A stretch of 64,000 nt of DNA from NCBI GenBank assembly GCA_934700895.1, contig CAKUXV010000008.1:7541-71540 (forward strand), written 5' to 3'. Shown here piece by piece: positions 52,601 through 61,547 of this stretch (positions are counted from its first letter, which is position 1; every line of letters begins with the position of its first letter). The stretch is from an uncultured Bacilli bacterium (GTDB lineage: Bacteria > Bacillota_I > Bacilli_A > RFN20 > CAG-826). Position numbers and translations under genes: made by a program. Below the pieces are notes generated by a model. The model saw only the letters and a program-made list of their open reading frames with translations, searched no databases and had not been told where the DNA came from.

Positions 52601-53155
52601 ATGTTTAAATTCCTAAAATTCATGGGGACGTTAGTCATCATCGCTGGGCTAGGAGTCGGAGGATATTTCCTTTATGACCGCGTCTTAAAAGACAAAATCT
52701 CCGAATGGAAAGGAGAAGAATTCCAACTCCTCTATTCCTACGAAACGTTGACGGGACTTGATTCCGATAAAACGCCCTATGGTTTGGTTAAAGGCTATCA
52801 AGGGGTGGCGCCGGAAGAAATCGTCGTAGACAGTACTTTTGAAGATAATGGAACCACGCGCGATGTCGTTGCGGTCAAAACCAATGCTTTTAAAAACGCG
52901 AGGAAAACCAAAAAAGTCGAATTTCCTGCCTTGATTTATATCCTTGGGTACGACATCTTTAAAGGTTGCGATAACCTGGAAACTGTGATTTTAAAAACCC
53001 CGAAAGAGATGGCCATCCACCTTGGATTCGGCGGATGTTTTGGTAGCGTCGATTGGAATAAGACCACCTTCTATGTCACCTGTGAGGAAATCAAAGAATC
53101 GATGGTTGGTGCCTATGCGGATGCGAGCGTTGTCGTCGATGCGTCTTTAGCCTAG
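52601..53155 (+). CDS. membrane-anchored BspA-like leucine-rich repeat protein
   Basis: 184 residues with GAAGGGGG upstream. One N-terminal transmembrane helix (FMGTLVIIAGLGVGGYFLYDRVL, about 8-30) and then BspA-type repeats (VDSTFEDNGTTRDVVAVKTNAFKNARKTKKVEFPALIYILGYDIFKGCDNLETVIL). Small compared with most BspA proteins, about two repeats. No signal-peptidase site is obvious, so it is probably anchored with the repeats outside. Role unknown, perhaps adhesion. Confidence 0.75.
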   Translation: MFKFLKFMGTLVIIAGLGVGGYFLYDRVLKDKISEWKGEEFQLLYSYETLTGLDSDKTPYGLVKGYQGVAPEEIVVDSTFEDNGTTRDVVAVKTNAFKNARKTKKVEFPALIYILGYDIFKGCDNLETVILKTPKEMAIHLGFGGCFGSVDWNKTTFYVTCEEIKESMVGAYADASVVVDASLA

Positions 53156-53174
53156 ACTCCATCCATTTTTGCAA

Positions 53175-53191
53175 AGACACTTAAAGTGTCT
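53175..53191. promoter_or_regulatory. 17-bp perfect palindrome
   Basis: AGACACTTAAAGTGTCT lies between the BspA-like gene and the broken deacetylase gene. No T-run follows, so an operator is more likely than a terminator. Confidence 0.4.
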
Positions 53192-53202
53192 AAATCCATT
53201 CC

Positions 53203-54117
53203 ATGGATTCGAACAAAAGAAAATACGCCTCCTTACCGATGGATCTAGAAGATTTCGATGATTTTGCTTCGATCCGGAATAAGGGGCGTTTTTATTGCCA
53301 AGCGTCATGGATGGCTTGGATGCTGTTTTAGACCTTTTGGACCGTTATTCCCTCCGCGCGACCTTTTTTACTCCTTTCTTCTCGTCTTGACCAAGACGAA
53401 GAACGGATTCGAAAATTGCTAGAAAGGGGCATGAAATCGCTTTGCATGGCAAAGACCACCTTTCCTGCAAGGACAAAAGCGAAGAAGAAGCGATTCGCGA
53501 TATGCTGGAAGCCAATAAAGCCATCGAAGAGAAATTCTCCCTTCCCATTATCGGCAACCACTTCCCAGGATGGAGGCTGTCTTCAAACGCGGCCCACGTA
53601 TTGAAAGAAGCGGGCTTACGTTATGGTGCGGCCTTCACCCCGACGAGTCCCCATTTCCCTCCTAGCGGGACCAAGAAAATCCCCGAAGGCTTTCATTTGA
53701 ATTCTTGGGACGTCTATTCTTCTTGCCATCAAACCGAATTTCCGATGCCGGCAGGAAAAGCACTAGGCTTCCATCAAGCGATGCTAGGAGGAGGGCCATT
53801 GCTCCGCTTTCCTACGCCCAAGCAACTTGTTGAATTTTTAAAACGGGCGTTAAATCAAACTCACCCTTTGGTTTTCTATTGCCACCCCTTTGAATTTTTC
53901 GATCAAAATCCCGTTAAACACGAAACTCTCGCCCTTTGAACGTTATTATTTAACAACGGGAAGGAAGCGGTATATCCAACGCGTGGAAGAATTGATCCAA
54001 ACCCTTTTGGACTCGGATTACCCCATCATGCCCTTAAAAGAAATCGTGGAAGCGCATTCAAACGTCAAGTGGTCGTTAGGCGCGTATACTCGTGGCCGTT
54101 ATGGATATTATCGTTGA
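53203..54117 (+). pseudogene. polysaccharide deacetylase (NodB-like), multiple frameshifts
   Basis: Pieces in different frames join to one protein: LPMDLEDFDDFASIRNKGRFYCQASW (53203 on), an RLDQDEERIRKLLERG piece (about 53380), HGKDHLSCKDKSEEEAIRDMLEANKA to HETLAL (53442-53939) and SPFERYYLTTGRKRYIQ...GYYR (to 54117). The HGxxH motif and C-terminal region match NodB-homology deacetylases, which remove acetyl groups from cell-wall or surface glycans. At least three frame changes (near 53330, 53430 and 53930). The last part overlaps the next gene's start. Confidence 0.75.
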
Positions 54118-55159
54118 TATTTTTACGGACCAAAACTTCCTAGGGGCGATTTTAGCCTCGATCGCCTTTTTGCTCCTGGGATTTATTTTCCGCCGCATTG
54201 GCTTATTTAAAGATGGGGCAAAAGAAGTCTTAAACGTCTTAGTCATGAAGGTGGCGATCCCTTGCATGGCTTTCTGCGCCTTTATGAGCGATTTTAATCC
54301 TTCTAGCCTCGCTTCGAATGCCTTATTGCTCGTCTTATCCCTTGTCCTCTATGTCGTCTTCATCGTATTCAGCCTTTTGTTCTTTCTCAAAAAAGACGCG
54401 GATAAGCGGGTCCTTTATGCGATTTTAGCCTCGGTTGGCCAGTTGACTTTCTTCGCCATTCCCGTTTTAAAAGCCGTCTATGCGGGGGAGCATTTAGGAG
54501 AAGTGATGATTCCCGCCTCCTTGATGACTTTGTCGTTCCGGCTTGTTGTTTATATCTTTTGCTTCCTTTGCATCTCAGGGACCAAACTCCAAAAAGGGAA
54601 CGTGGGCCCTGTATTAAAATCGATCTTCGTGAACCCCATCATGATCGCGATGGGGGCGGGATTACTTGTGTGGTTACTCCAAAACGTCGTCTGGCAAGTG
54701 GATGTGGGAGGGGTCTCCTATGGATTTTTGCGCATCGATAAGACGTTGCCTGCTCTATATCACGTCTTTGCCTTTGGCGATGCTTTGGCCACCCCGTTAT
54801 GCATGGTTTTAATCGGAGTGAGCTTAGGAGATGCGGATTTCCTCTCCGCCTTAAAGAACAAGACGTCGTGGCTTATTGCCGTGTTACGCATGTTTGCTTT
54901 GCCTTTATTGACCTTTGGCATTTGCTGCCTCATCCAAGCACTAGGCTGGATTCCTTTTAACGAATATAGCCTTGCCGCGATTGTCATTGGCATGGATGCG
55001 CCCACCAGCGCGGTCGTGGTAGCTTATTGCAACGACTATAACCGCGAAGCTTATATTGCCAGCGACTCCATCCTCCTATCGACTTTATTAAGCGTGGTTT
55101 CCATCCCCTTATTCTTCGTTTTGATTAAATTCGCGGTCACCTGGCCCTTATTCGCCTAA
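54101..55159 (+). CDS. AEC family (auxin efflux carrier-like) transporter
   Basis: About 352 residues from the ATG at 54101; a GTG three codons earlier is an alternative, and neither has a good Shine-Dalgarno. About ten transmembrane helices with the AEC start (LGAILASIAFLLLGFIFRRIGLFKDGAKEVLNVLVMKVAIPCMAF). Known members export or import organic acids such as malate; the substrate here is unknown. It overlaps the end of the broken deacetylase. Confidence 0.88.
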   Translation: MDIIVDIFTDQNFLGAILASIAFLLLGFIFRRIGLFKDGAKEVLNVLVMKVAIPCMAFCAFMSDFNPSSLASNALLLVLSLVLYVVFIVFSLLFFLKKDADKRVLYAILASVGQLTFFAIPVLKAVYAGEHLGEVMIPASLMTLSFRLVVYIFCFLCISGTKLQKGNVGPVLKSIFVNPIMIAMGAGLLVWLLQNVVWQVDVGGVSYGFLRIDKTLPALYHVFAFGDALATPLCMVLIGVSLGDADFLSALKNKTSWLIAVLRMFALPLLTFGICCLIQALGWIPFNEYSLAAIVIGMDAPTSAVVVAYCNDYNREAYIASDSILLSTLLSVVSIPLFFVLIKFAVTWPLFA

Positions 55160-55199
55160 ATAAACCCCCGAAAAGGAGGGAATGGAAGCAAAAGAAGAA

Positions 55200-55973
55200 C
55201 TATTCGCCCAGCGGGTTTTTAAAATGGACCCGTTCCACGGAGAGAACCCCTTCGCGGTTCGATAAAGACTCACATAATTCTTCAAGAACCGGTTGAGAGG
55301 ATTGAAGGGCGAATAACACGGTGACAACGATGGCTTCTTCTCCGCTTTTCAAGGTGGTTTGATGGGTCACGACGTTTTTGATGATGAGTCCGTTAGCCTC
55401 CGCTTCCATGCGAATGGTTTTGATGACCACTGTATTTTTGGCCACGGTCAATTTGATTTGGGGGCTTCGTCTTCCAATCGCCTTTTCAATATGAAGAAGC
55501 CCAGTTAGTAGAATCATCGTGATGACCGCGACGATGATCGCTTCTAAGACTAGTCCCGATCCGCAGGCCATCCCGATTCCCGCGGATACCCATAAGGTGG
55601 CGGCTGTAGTTAATCCGCGTACCGATAAGCCCGTGCGGATAATCGTGCCGGCGCAGACGAAACCGATTCCGGCGGTGATGCCCGCCCCAATGCGAGAAGT
55701 ATCATAGGATAGCTTCGATGCATCGATATATCCTTGCGAGAAATCGATTTGGCCGGAAGCAAATCCAATCCCGAAGATGGAGATGGTCATGATCAAGGTG
55801 CAGCCGATCGAAAGGAGGACGTGAGTTCGTAACCCCGCGGCTTGCCCCTTGATTTCACGTTCCACCCCAATGATCGCGGATAGTACCCCCGATACCAAAG
55901 TGACGATGAGGATATATAAAGCGATGCCCCATCCGTTATATTTGTAGGCCAAAGAAATGATAGATTGATCCAT
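55200..55973 (-). CDS. MgtC/SapB family membrane protein
   Basis: 257 residues from the ATG at 55973, with AGGAG nine bases upstream. Five helices in the N-terminal half with the family signature VLSAIIGVEREIKGQAAGLRTHVLLSIGCTL and GIGFVCAGTII...GLTTAATLWVSAGIGMACG. The C-terminal ~75 residues form an ACT-like cytosolic domain. Known: MgtC proteins modulate membrane ATPase activity and magnesium or acid tolerance; many members are uncharacterised. Confidence 0.93.
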   Translation of the reverse strand: MDQSIISLAYKYNGWGIALYILIVTLVSGVLSAIIGVEREIKGQAAGLRTHVLLSIGCTLIMTISIFGIGFASGQIDFSQGYIDASKLSYDTSRIGAGITAGIGFVCAGTIIRTGLSVRGLTTAATLWVSAGIGMACGSGLVLEAIIVAVITMILLTGLLHIEKAIGRRSPQIKLTVAKNTVVIKTIRMEAEANGLIIKNVVTHQTTLKSGEEAIVVTVLFALQSSQPVLEELCESLSNREGVLSVERVHFKNPLGE

Positions 55974-56063
55974 GTTCTGCAATCTCCTGATTCCATTATA
56001 GGGGTTCTCGACAAGAAGCACTCGATATTTTTGCAATCGGGCCGAAAAAGTTCAATTTGGTTG

Positions 56064-56092
56064 TTGTTTCCTTTTTTTCCTGTGTCTATAAT
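56064..56092 (+). promoter_or_regulatory. promoter of the tRNA-Ala/tRNA-Met unit
   Basis: TTGTTT (56064-56069) and consensus TATAAT (56087-56092) with spacing of exactly 17. The leader between promoter and tRNA-Ala contains an imperfect hairpin CCAAGCC...GGCTTGG. Confidence 0.75.
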
Positions 56093-56128
56093 AACCAAGC
56101 CGCTTAAGCGGTATCGCTTAGAAGGCTT

Positions 56129-56204
56129 GGGACTTTAGCTCAGTTGGGAGAGCGCGTGCTTTGCAAGCATGAGGTCGTCGGTTCGAGCCCGATAAGTTCC
56201 ACCA
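56129..56204 (+). tRNA. tRNA-Ala (anticodon TGC)
   Basis: 76 bases with encoded CCA. Acceptor GGGACTT/AAGTTCC, anticodon loop TTTGCAA between CGTGC and GCATG, T-loop GGTTCGAGC. Confidence 0.96.
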
Positions 56205-56205
56205 T

Positions 56206-56282
56206 GGCTGAGTAGCCCAGTTGGTTAGAGCAACCGGCTCATACCCGGTATGTCGAGGGTTCGAGTCCCCCCTCAGCCACCA
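56206..56282 (+). tRNA. tRNA-Met (anticodon CAT), elongator type
   Basis: 77 bases with encoded CCA. Acceptor GGCTGAG/CTCAGCC, anticodon stem ACCGG/CCGGT with loop CTCATAC. It lacks the three consecutive G-C pairs of initiator tRNA. A lysidine-modified Ile tRNA also has CAT, but the ATACCCG context fits Met. One base after tRNA-Ala, so co-transcribed. Confidence 0.92.
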
Positions 56283-56418
56283 ACAAAACATTATAGCGTC
56301 GAAAGAATTCGGCGCTGTTTTTAATTCTCGTTTATGACAAAATTTTCTTGGGCGAATTGAATCTTCGATAATAAAATCTTATAATAATTTTGATAAAATT
56401 TGGTTATGGAGGATTTGT

Positions 56419-56685
56419 ATGACAATCATGGCTTCTGCGGATATTCGCTTGAAATATAACGACGTCGTTCAAAAATGTAAAGAAAGCGGGCAACCCATCT
56501 ATTTAACCAAAAATGGGCAAGGCGAATTGGTTGTCATGGATATTGCTTCTTTTGAAAAAAGAGAACAAGAAATTCAAGCTCAGCAACTTGTTTTAGAGGC
56601 TTTTGCCGCACGACTTTCCGACGAAAAGGATTACACCTTAGACGAATCTAAAAACCTTATTAATAAACTGATTGAGGGGAAATAG
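56419..56685 (+). CDS. Phd/YefM-type antitoxin
   Basis: 88 residues. The N-terminal Phd fold (ADIRLKYNDVVQKCKESGQPIYLTKNGQGELVVMDIASFEKRE) binds DNA and the helical C-terminus masks the toxin. GGAGG lies upstream. Its stop is five bases before the toxin start. A damaged duplicate of its 3' half lies at 58109-58261. Confidence 0.9.
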   Translation: MTIMASADIRLKYNDVVQKCKESGQPIYLTKNGQGELVVMDIASFEKREQEIQAQQLVLEAFAARLSDEKDYTLDESKNLINKLIEGK

Positions 56686-56690
56686 TAATC

Positions 56691-57011
56691 ATGGATTTTT
56701 TTAAGGTTATTATGACCTCGAAAGCACAATCCGATTTGGCAGAATGTGTTGGCTGTGCTTTAAACGTTTCCAAAGATGCTGCGCAAAAACTTGCGGATAA
56801 TATTTATTCTTCGATTCAAAGTTTGCAAACTTTCCCCGAAAGAAACGCTATTTTTGAAATGCCAAAGTCTTTTCCGTTTGTCGTTAGAAAACTTATTATT
56901 GGCAAAAGATATGTTGCTCTATACGTGGTAGAAGAAAAACAGGTTGTTGTCTACCGCATTTTGGATTCGCGAAGGAAATTCAATTATTTGATAGGATGGG
57001 GAATGAATTGA
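56691..57011 (+). CDS. ParE/RelE-superfamily toxin
   Basis: 106 residues with SKAQSDLAECVGCALNVSKDAAQKLADNIYSSIQSLQTFPER and the C-terminal VRKLIIGKRYVALYVVEEKQVVVYRILDSRRKF, the ParE-type layout. Known: ParE toxins poison DNA gyrase, RelE toxins cleave mRNA on ribosomes; the length and motif favour ParE. Forms an apparently intact module with the preceding antitoxin. Confidence 0.9.
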   Translation: MDFFKVIMTSKAQSDLAECVGCALNVSKDAAQKLADNIYSSIQSLQTFPERNAIFEMPKSFPFVVRKLIIGKRYVALYVVEEKQVVVYRILDSRRKFNYLIGWGMN

Positions 57012-57265
57012 TTTGCCTCTATCTTTTTTTGCCAGACCTTGCCCTGCATCCCTTGAATCTGTTCCGCTTGCTGTCGCTTTCTTGACAACCGATTCGGCAT
57101 GTTTGCTGTTCGGTTTGTTCGTGCTGTTGATCTCCCACCTGAACGCAAAATGACCATTGCCCGGAAACAAATAACGCCATAGATGAATGGAGACGAATTG
57201 CGTAATACTGAATCAGTTGTCCCTGATTTGTGGACAACTGAATTTAATTACGTTATCAAATTTAT
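57012..57265. other. intergenic region with operator
   Basis: 254 bases. The first 200 include a 72-83-codon reverse frame without recognisable features. The 27-bp inverted repeat at 57214-57240 lies just before the Fic pseudogene. Confidence 0.5.
57214..57240. promoter_or_regulatory. 27-bp inverted-repeat operator, copy 1
   Basis: Left arm CAGTTGTCC (57214-57222) and right arm GGACAACTG (57232-57240) are perfect complements around nine bases. The length and outer CAGTTG/CAACTG match two further elements at 60178-60204 and 61548-61574, each before a Fic or DUF4143 gene. Confidence 0.8.
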
Positions 57266-58072
57266 ATGGCAAAACATCCAGTTAGATACTTTAACGGTTA
57301 AGAAGTTAGGACCGTATGGGACAACGAGCAATCTTTGTGGTGGTATTCCGCCGTTGATTTTATCGACATTCTCGTAGAACCCAACTCGCCAAGAAGATAT
57401 TGGAATAATGTTAAAACGAGGAACCCGGAGCTGTCTCCCTTTTGTAGACAACTGAAATTATATGCAGACGATGGCAAAAAATATCTTTCGGATGTCATCA
57501 ATGAAAAAGGAGTTCGATTGTTATTAACCCTTATTCCATCCAAATATAACAAGCGGATTTTGAATTGGATTAGCGGCCTCCTTGATCTCCCCTCGATGAG
57601 CAGAGCAAACGAAAGGCCTATGACCTGTATCAAACCAATTTGATTGAGGACCGTGAAATAGGAAAAACGGTCGCTTTGCAAAAAATCCACGGCTATTTAT
57701 TTGAAGGTCTATACGATTTTGCAGAAAAAATAAGAACCAAAACCATTATCCCGAATTGACCAAATGCCTCAATCCACTTTGGAAGAAATCGTGGAAAAAT
57801 ATGTGGAGATGAATATCGCCCACCCCTTTATGGAAGGAAACGGCAGAGGGACTAGAATTTGGCTGGACTTGCTATTTGTTAAAGAATTACGAAAATGCGT
57901 TGATTGGTTCAAAATCGATAAAAAAGATTATTTTGATTCGATGATACAAAGCCCGAATTCCGATGCAAAAATAAAAACAGTTCTAAGGAATGCCTTAACC
58001 AGTGACATCAACAATAAAGAACTGTTTATGAAAGGCATTGATGCCTCGTATTCTTACGAAGAAATGGAATAG
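57266..58072 (+). pseudogene. broken BRO-N/Fic protein
   Basis: Homologous to the intact gene at 61601-62461. From the ATG at 57266 the frame reads MAKHPVRYFNG, a TAA, then EVRTVWDNEQSLWWYSAVDFIDILVE and the BRO-N-like domain to about 57590, where it shifts into DEQSKRKAYDLYQTNLIEDREIGKTVALQKIHGYLFEGLYDFA. After TIIPN a stop occurs, about 25 codons are missing, and 57764-58072 supplies STLEEIVEKYVEMNIAHPFMEGNGRGTR with the Fic active site. One nonsense codon, one frameshift and one internal deletion. Confidence 0.88.
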
Positions 58073-58108
58073 CCGAGTAGGGAGTATCCTAAATGAAAGG
58101 ACGAAACA

Positions 58109-58261
58109 ACTGCATGAATATTGAAAAAAAGAGAACAAGAACTACGGGCTCAGCAATTTGTGCTAGAGTCTTTTTGCCGCTCGACTTGCGGGCGAAAAGA
58201 TTATAGTTTGGAGGAGCCCAAAAACTTGATCAATCAGTTGATAGAGGACTACAAGGGATAA
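58109..58261 (+). pseudogene. remnant of a duplicated Phd/YefM antitoxin gene
   Basis: In three frames the sequence reads KKREQELRAQQFVLESF, AARLAGEK and YSLEEPKNLINQLIEDYKG, nearly the same as residues 47-88 of the 56419-56685 antitoxin (KREQEIQAQQLVLEAFAARLSDEKDYTLDESKNLINKLI, quoted in parts). Two frameshifts. It indicates that the Phd-ParE locus was once duplicated around the Fic gene and one copy decayed. Confidence 0.75.
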
Positions 58262-58566
58262 AGTCGAAAAGACTATCCAATCGTCGGGCCAGAGACCTTA
58301 AACCTGTCCAAGTCGTGGTGGCGTACCTTAAAACGCCTTTTTTTGTTTTCGGGGCATTTGCCTCAAGTCCCGACAAAGACAATCGATGGAAACCACGCGC
58401 TTTGAAACGTCTCAAAAAGCGATAAAGGATTATTCGAAGGCTTGACCCCATATCCGTACACTTCTCTAAAATCCCAAGATTCCCTAACTCCTTTGATTTA
58501 GAATAAACTTAAGAAGAAGCCCTAAAGGGCCATTCGACTGCAGGAATGATAAAGGGGAATCATCAC
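58262..58566. other. intergenic region
   Basis: 305 bases after the antitoxin remnant. A weak terminator is possible at 58321-58346 (GGCGT, loop, ACGCC, TTTTTTT). No gene, riboswitch or repeat recognised in the rest. Confidence 0.5.
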
Positions 58567-58782
58567 ATGGCAGAACAAATCATCAAAGACTCGTACTTTC
58601 GGATCCTTGGCTACATCGAAACCAAGCCCAATGGCGACAAAATCGGCAAAGACTTTTATCGTCGCATCGTCGGCTATTACGAAGCCTCGACCAACGTCAC
58701 CAAGGATTTCTATCGGAGAATCGTCGCTCGTGGCGATGTTTTAAGTTCTTTGATCGTTGAAGCGAATTCCAAGAACAAATAA
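58567..58782 (+). CDS. small protein with three internal repeats
   Basis: 71 residues from the ATG at 58567 (AAGGGG ten bases upstream; an ATG at 58546 is an alternative). It contains three copies of a short beta repeat: KDSYFRILGYIE, KDFYRRIVGYYE and KDFYRRIVARGD, separated by linkers. Similar small repeat proteins occur in Bacillota without known function. Confidence 0.75.
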   Translation: MAEQIIKDSYFRILGYIETKPNGDKIGKDFYRRIVGYYEASTNVTKDFYRRIVARGDVLSSLIVEANSKNK

Positions 58783-58823
58783 GCGAAAAAGAAATCTTTT
58801 CATCCACGTTTCTTTCTTTATGG

Positions 58824-58829
58824 TATAGT
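58824..58829 (+). promoter_or_regulatory. -10 element of the fluoride-riboswitch transcript
   Basis: TATAGT lies seven bases before the start of the aptamer, where transcription would begin; the -35 is weak. Confidence 0.4.
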
Positions 58830-58835
58830 TTGTCT

Positions 58836-58938
58836 GGGAATGATGTCTCCCTTCTAGCAATAGTAAACCGCACACTAAAAAGCTGATGACGTCTACGACT
58901 TATTTTGGCCGTAGAAATGAAATCAGCTTGTTTTTATT
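58836..58938 (+). ncRNA. fluoride riboswitch (crcB motif) with terminator
   Basis: The aptamer starts GGGAATGATGTCTCCC (58836-58851), continues with AAACCGC and AAAGCTGATGACGTCTACG (ending near 58897): the order GG-ATGATG-CC, AACCGC, GCTGATGACG-CTAC is the crcB-motif consensus. The 3' half of the aptamer can instead pair with ATTTCATTTCTACG/AATCAGCTT to form a terminator followed by GTTTTTATTT (to 58938). Known: fluoride binding prevents termination and turns on efflux genes. It controls the antiporter gene starting at 58962. Confidence 0.85.
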
Positions 58939-58961
58939 TCTAGGGCGGAAGGAGAAGGAAA

Positions 58962-60170
58962 ATGAATCTGTTTTTATCCTTGTTTCTCATTTTTGGAGGA
59001 GGGGTGCTAGGAGGCTACGTCTTTGAGAAAATCAAATTGCCAAAACTTGTTTGGTATATGATTCTAGGCATTTTGATCGGTCCATCCTTGCTCAATATCG
59101 TCGACGACACCCTTTTATCGATTTCTTCTTATTTAAGGCAAATCGCCTTAGTTATTATTCTCACAAGGTCCGGATTATCGTTAGACATCCATCAACTCAA
59201 GAAAATCGGTCGTCCTGCGATTTTGATGTGTTTTGTACCGGCGTGCTTTGAAATGCTCGGGATTGCGATCTTCGCCCCCATGTTTTTCGGCATTTCCTAT
59301 TTAGAAGCCCTGTTACTAGGCTCCGTCCTTGCCGCGGTATCTCCGGCCGTGGTCGTTCCGCGGATGATTTCCTTGGTGGAAAAAGGATATGGGAAAGAGC
59401 ATGGCGTCCCCGAACTCGTCATGGCGGGGTCTTCCTGCGATGATGTCTTTGTCATCGTGCTTTTCTATTCCTTTAAGAATTTGGTAGCGACTTCCTCTTT
59501 CTCCGCCTGGGGAATCGCCCAAATCCCGATTTCGATCATCACGGGCATCGCGTTAGGGGTTGCCATGGGCTTCTTGATGGTCCTGATCCTCCGTTACTTA
59601 AAACTAGGCAAGGTGACTTCTACGATTTTCATGCTCGGAATCTCTTTGGGGATGATTGCCCTAGAAAACTTCCTAAAACCCTATTTCAGCATCTCTTCTT
59701 TGCTAGGGGTCATCGCGATGGCCATCGTCGTCAACATCTTTCGAAAAGAAGAAGCCCAAGAAATCCAAAAATCCTATAACGGCTTATGGCAGGGATTTGA
59801 AATTCTTTTGTTCGCGTTAGTAGGGATTGCTACCGACGTTCATTATGCCTTTTCCCAAGAAGGGGCGATTCTAGTTGGTTTGATCTTCTTGGCCTTGATC
59901 TTTCGTAGCCTTGGGGTCTTCGTTTGCTTAATTGCTACCAAGTTCACATGGAAAGAAAAACTCTTCATCGTGATTTCCTATTTGCCCAAGGCCACTGTCC
60001 AGGCTTCGATTGGGGCGATCGCCCTTTCGGAAGGCTTAGCCTGTGGGAGCTTAGTTTTAACCGCGGCGGTTGTTTCCATCTTGTTCACCGCCCCCTTAGG
60101 AGCAATCCTCATGGATTCGCTATATAAGAAGCTATTGACCCAAGATGTTGAAGAAGCGGTTGGCTCTTAG
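58962..60170 (+). CDS. cation:proton antiporter under fluoride-riboswitch control
   Basis: 402 residues with 11-13 transmembrane helices, in the CPA (NhaP/NapA-like) superfamily: KLPKLVWYMILGILIGPSLLNIV, IALVIILTRSGLSLD, LGSVLAAVSPAVVVPRMISL and GSSCDDVFVIVLF, where the paired Asp in CDDV is the usual ion site. Known: the crcB motif often precedes such antiporters, thought to help with fluoride toxicity or the acid load that comes with HF entry. GGAAGGAGAAGG lies upstream of the ATG. Confidence 0.9.
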   Translation: MNLFLSLFLIFGGGVLGGYVFEKIKLPKLVWYMILGILIGPSLLNIVDDTLLSISSYLRQIALVIILTRSGLSLDIHQLKKIGRPAILMCFVPACFEMLGIAIFAPMFFGISYLEALLLGSVLAAVSPAVVVPRMISLVEKGYGKEHGVPELVMAGSSCDDVFVIVLFYSFKNLVATSSFSAWGIAQIPISIITGIALGVAMGFLMVLILRYLKLGKVTSTIFMLGISLGMIALENFLKPYFSISSLLGVIAMAIVVNIFRKEEAQEIQKSYNGLWQGFEILLFALVGIATDVHYAFSQEGAILVGLIFLALIFRSLGVFVCLIATKFTWKEKLFIVISYLPKATVQASIGAIALSEGLACGSLVLTAAVVSILFTAPLGAILMDSLYKKLLTQDVEEAVGS

Positions 60171-60177
60171 GTTTTTT

Positions 60178-60204
60178 CAGTTGCTGACAAAATGTAGGCA
60201 ACTG
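60178..60204. promoter_or_regulatory. 27-bp inverted-repeat operator, copy 2
   Basis: CAGTTGC (60178-60184) and GCAACTG (60198-60204) form the arms; the centre contains ACAAAATGTA. It differs from copy 3 only at two positions. It lies about 98 bases before the ATP-binding pseudogene at 60302. Confidence 0.85.
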
Positions 60205-60301
60205 AATTCCCTGTTCGCGACGAGCTTCCACGGTCCATTTGCCATCTTTGGGAATGCGAGCAAAATAAAGTCTGACTTTAGAATTCTCGGATGTAAAAAC
60301 C

Positions 60302-61524
60302 ATGTACTTCCAAAGAGCCATGGAATCGACGATCCTAAAAGCAAGCCAGCAATACCCCGTTATCCTGGTCTGCGGACAACGCCAGGTGGGGAAATCCACG
60401 ATGCTTAACCACATCAAGGAACCCTCGAGGCGTTATGTTAGTTTCGATGACCGGGCAGTAAGGCGACTTGCCGAAACCGACCCCGCGCTCTTTTTCGAAA
60501 CCTATGGATATCCCATTTTGATTGATGAATTCCAAAAGGTCCCTTCGATTCTAGAAACCATCAGGGATATCGTGGACCGTTTGGGGTATGAGGGGAAAGA
60601 CAATAACGGACTATTCTGGTTAACCGGTTCCCAAAAATTTAAGATGATGAAAGGGGTGTCGGAGTCTTTAGCGGGCCGTCTCGCCGTGTTTTAAATGTCT
60701 TCTTTATCCATGCAGGAACTAGAGGAGGATATTCATGGATGCTTTGTTCCAGAAGTAGATGCGTTAAAGAAAGTGAAGTCCCCTCCTGCCAATGTATCCG
60801 AGGTTTATCAAAGAATCTTCCGCGGTGGTATGCCGCAACTAGTTACTACAGACCTCGATTGGGATCGTTATTATGCCGACTATGTCAACACCTATTTAGA
60901 GAGGGACGTCAAGGATTTAGCCCAAGTGGGTAAACTCAATGAATTCTATGATTTCTTGGCTTATATGGCCGCGAGAACGGGGCAAGAATTGAAATACGAG
61001 GATATCGCCAAACGGATTGGAATCTCCGCGCCTACCGCAAAAGCATGGGTGGGGATTCTAGAACGAAGCGGAATCCTCTTCATCCTTCACCCCTATCACG
61101 CGAATATCACCAATCGTCTCGTCAAAACCCCGAAAGTCTATTTTATGGATACGGGCTCGCCGCTTATTTATGTCGCTGGCCCAATGCGGAAACCCTGCAA
61201 ACCGGGAATATGGATGGGGCGTTTCTAGAGACCTTTGTCGTCAGCGAAATCGTAAAGAGCTATTGTAACGTGGGGAAATCGACAGAAAATCTTTGCTATT
61301 ATCGAGACATCGACCATAAAGAAATAAGTCTCGTTATTTTAGGGCACAATTCCATTTATCCGCTTGAAGTCAAAAAGTCGAGCGATCCTAACAATGCTGA
61401 CAAGAATTTTAACGCGTTATCCAAATTCGGCTTGGAAGTGCGTCCAGGCATTGTTTTATGCTTGAGCGATGAAGTGAAACCCTTGAATCGATCCTGTTAT
61501 TTGACGCCGGTGACTTCGATTTAG
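60302..61524 (+). pseudogene. broken DUF4143 ATPase: nonsense codon and frameshift
   Basis: The ATG at 60302 opens an AAA_14 domain with Walker A CGQRQVGKST and Walker B ILIDEFQKVPS, up to GRLAVF. A TAA (60692-60694) interrupts the frame, which then continues in phase with MSSLSMQELEEDIHGC. Near 61150 one C appears to be missing in GGGCTCGCC, shifting MDTGLAAYLCRW out of frame; the rest, with KEISLVILGHNSIYPLEVKKS, runs in the other frame to 61524. The P-loop is intact, but the protein is cut after about 130 residues. Confidence 0.88.
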
Positions 61525-61547
61525 TTCAGGCGATCCCTGATAAAATC

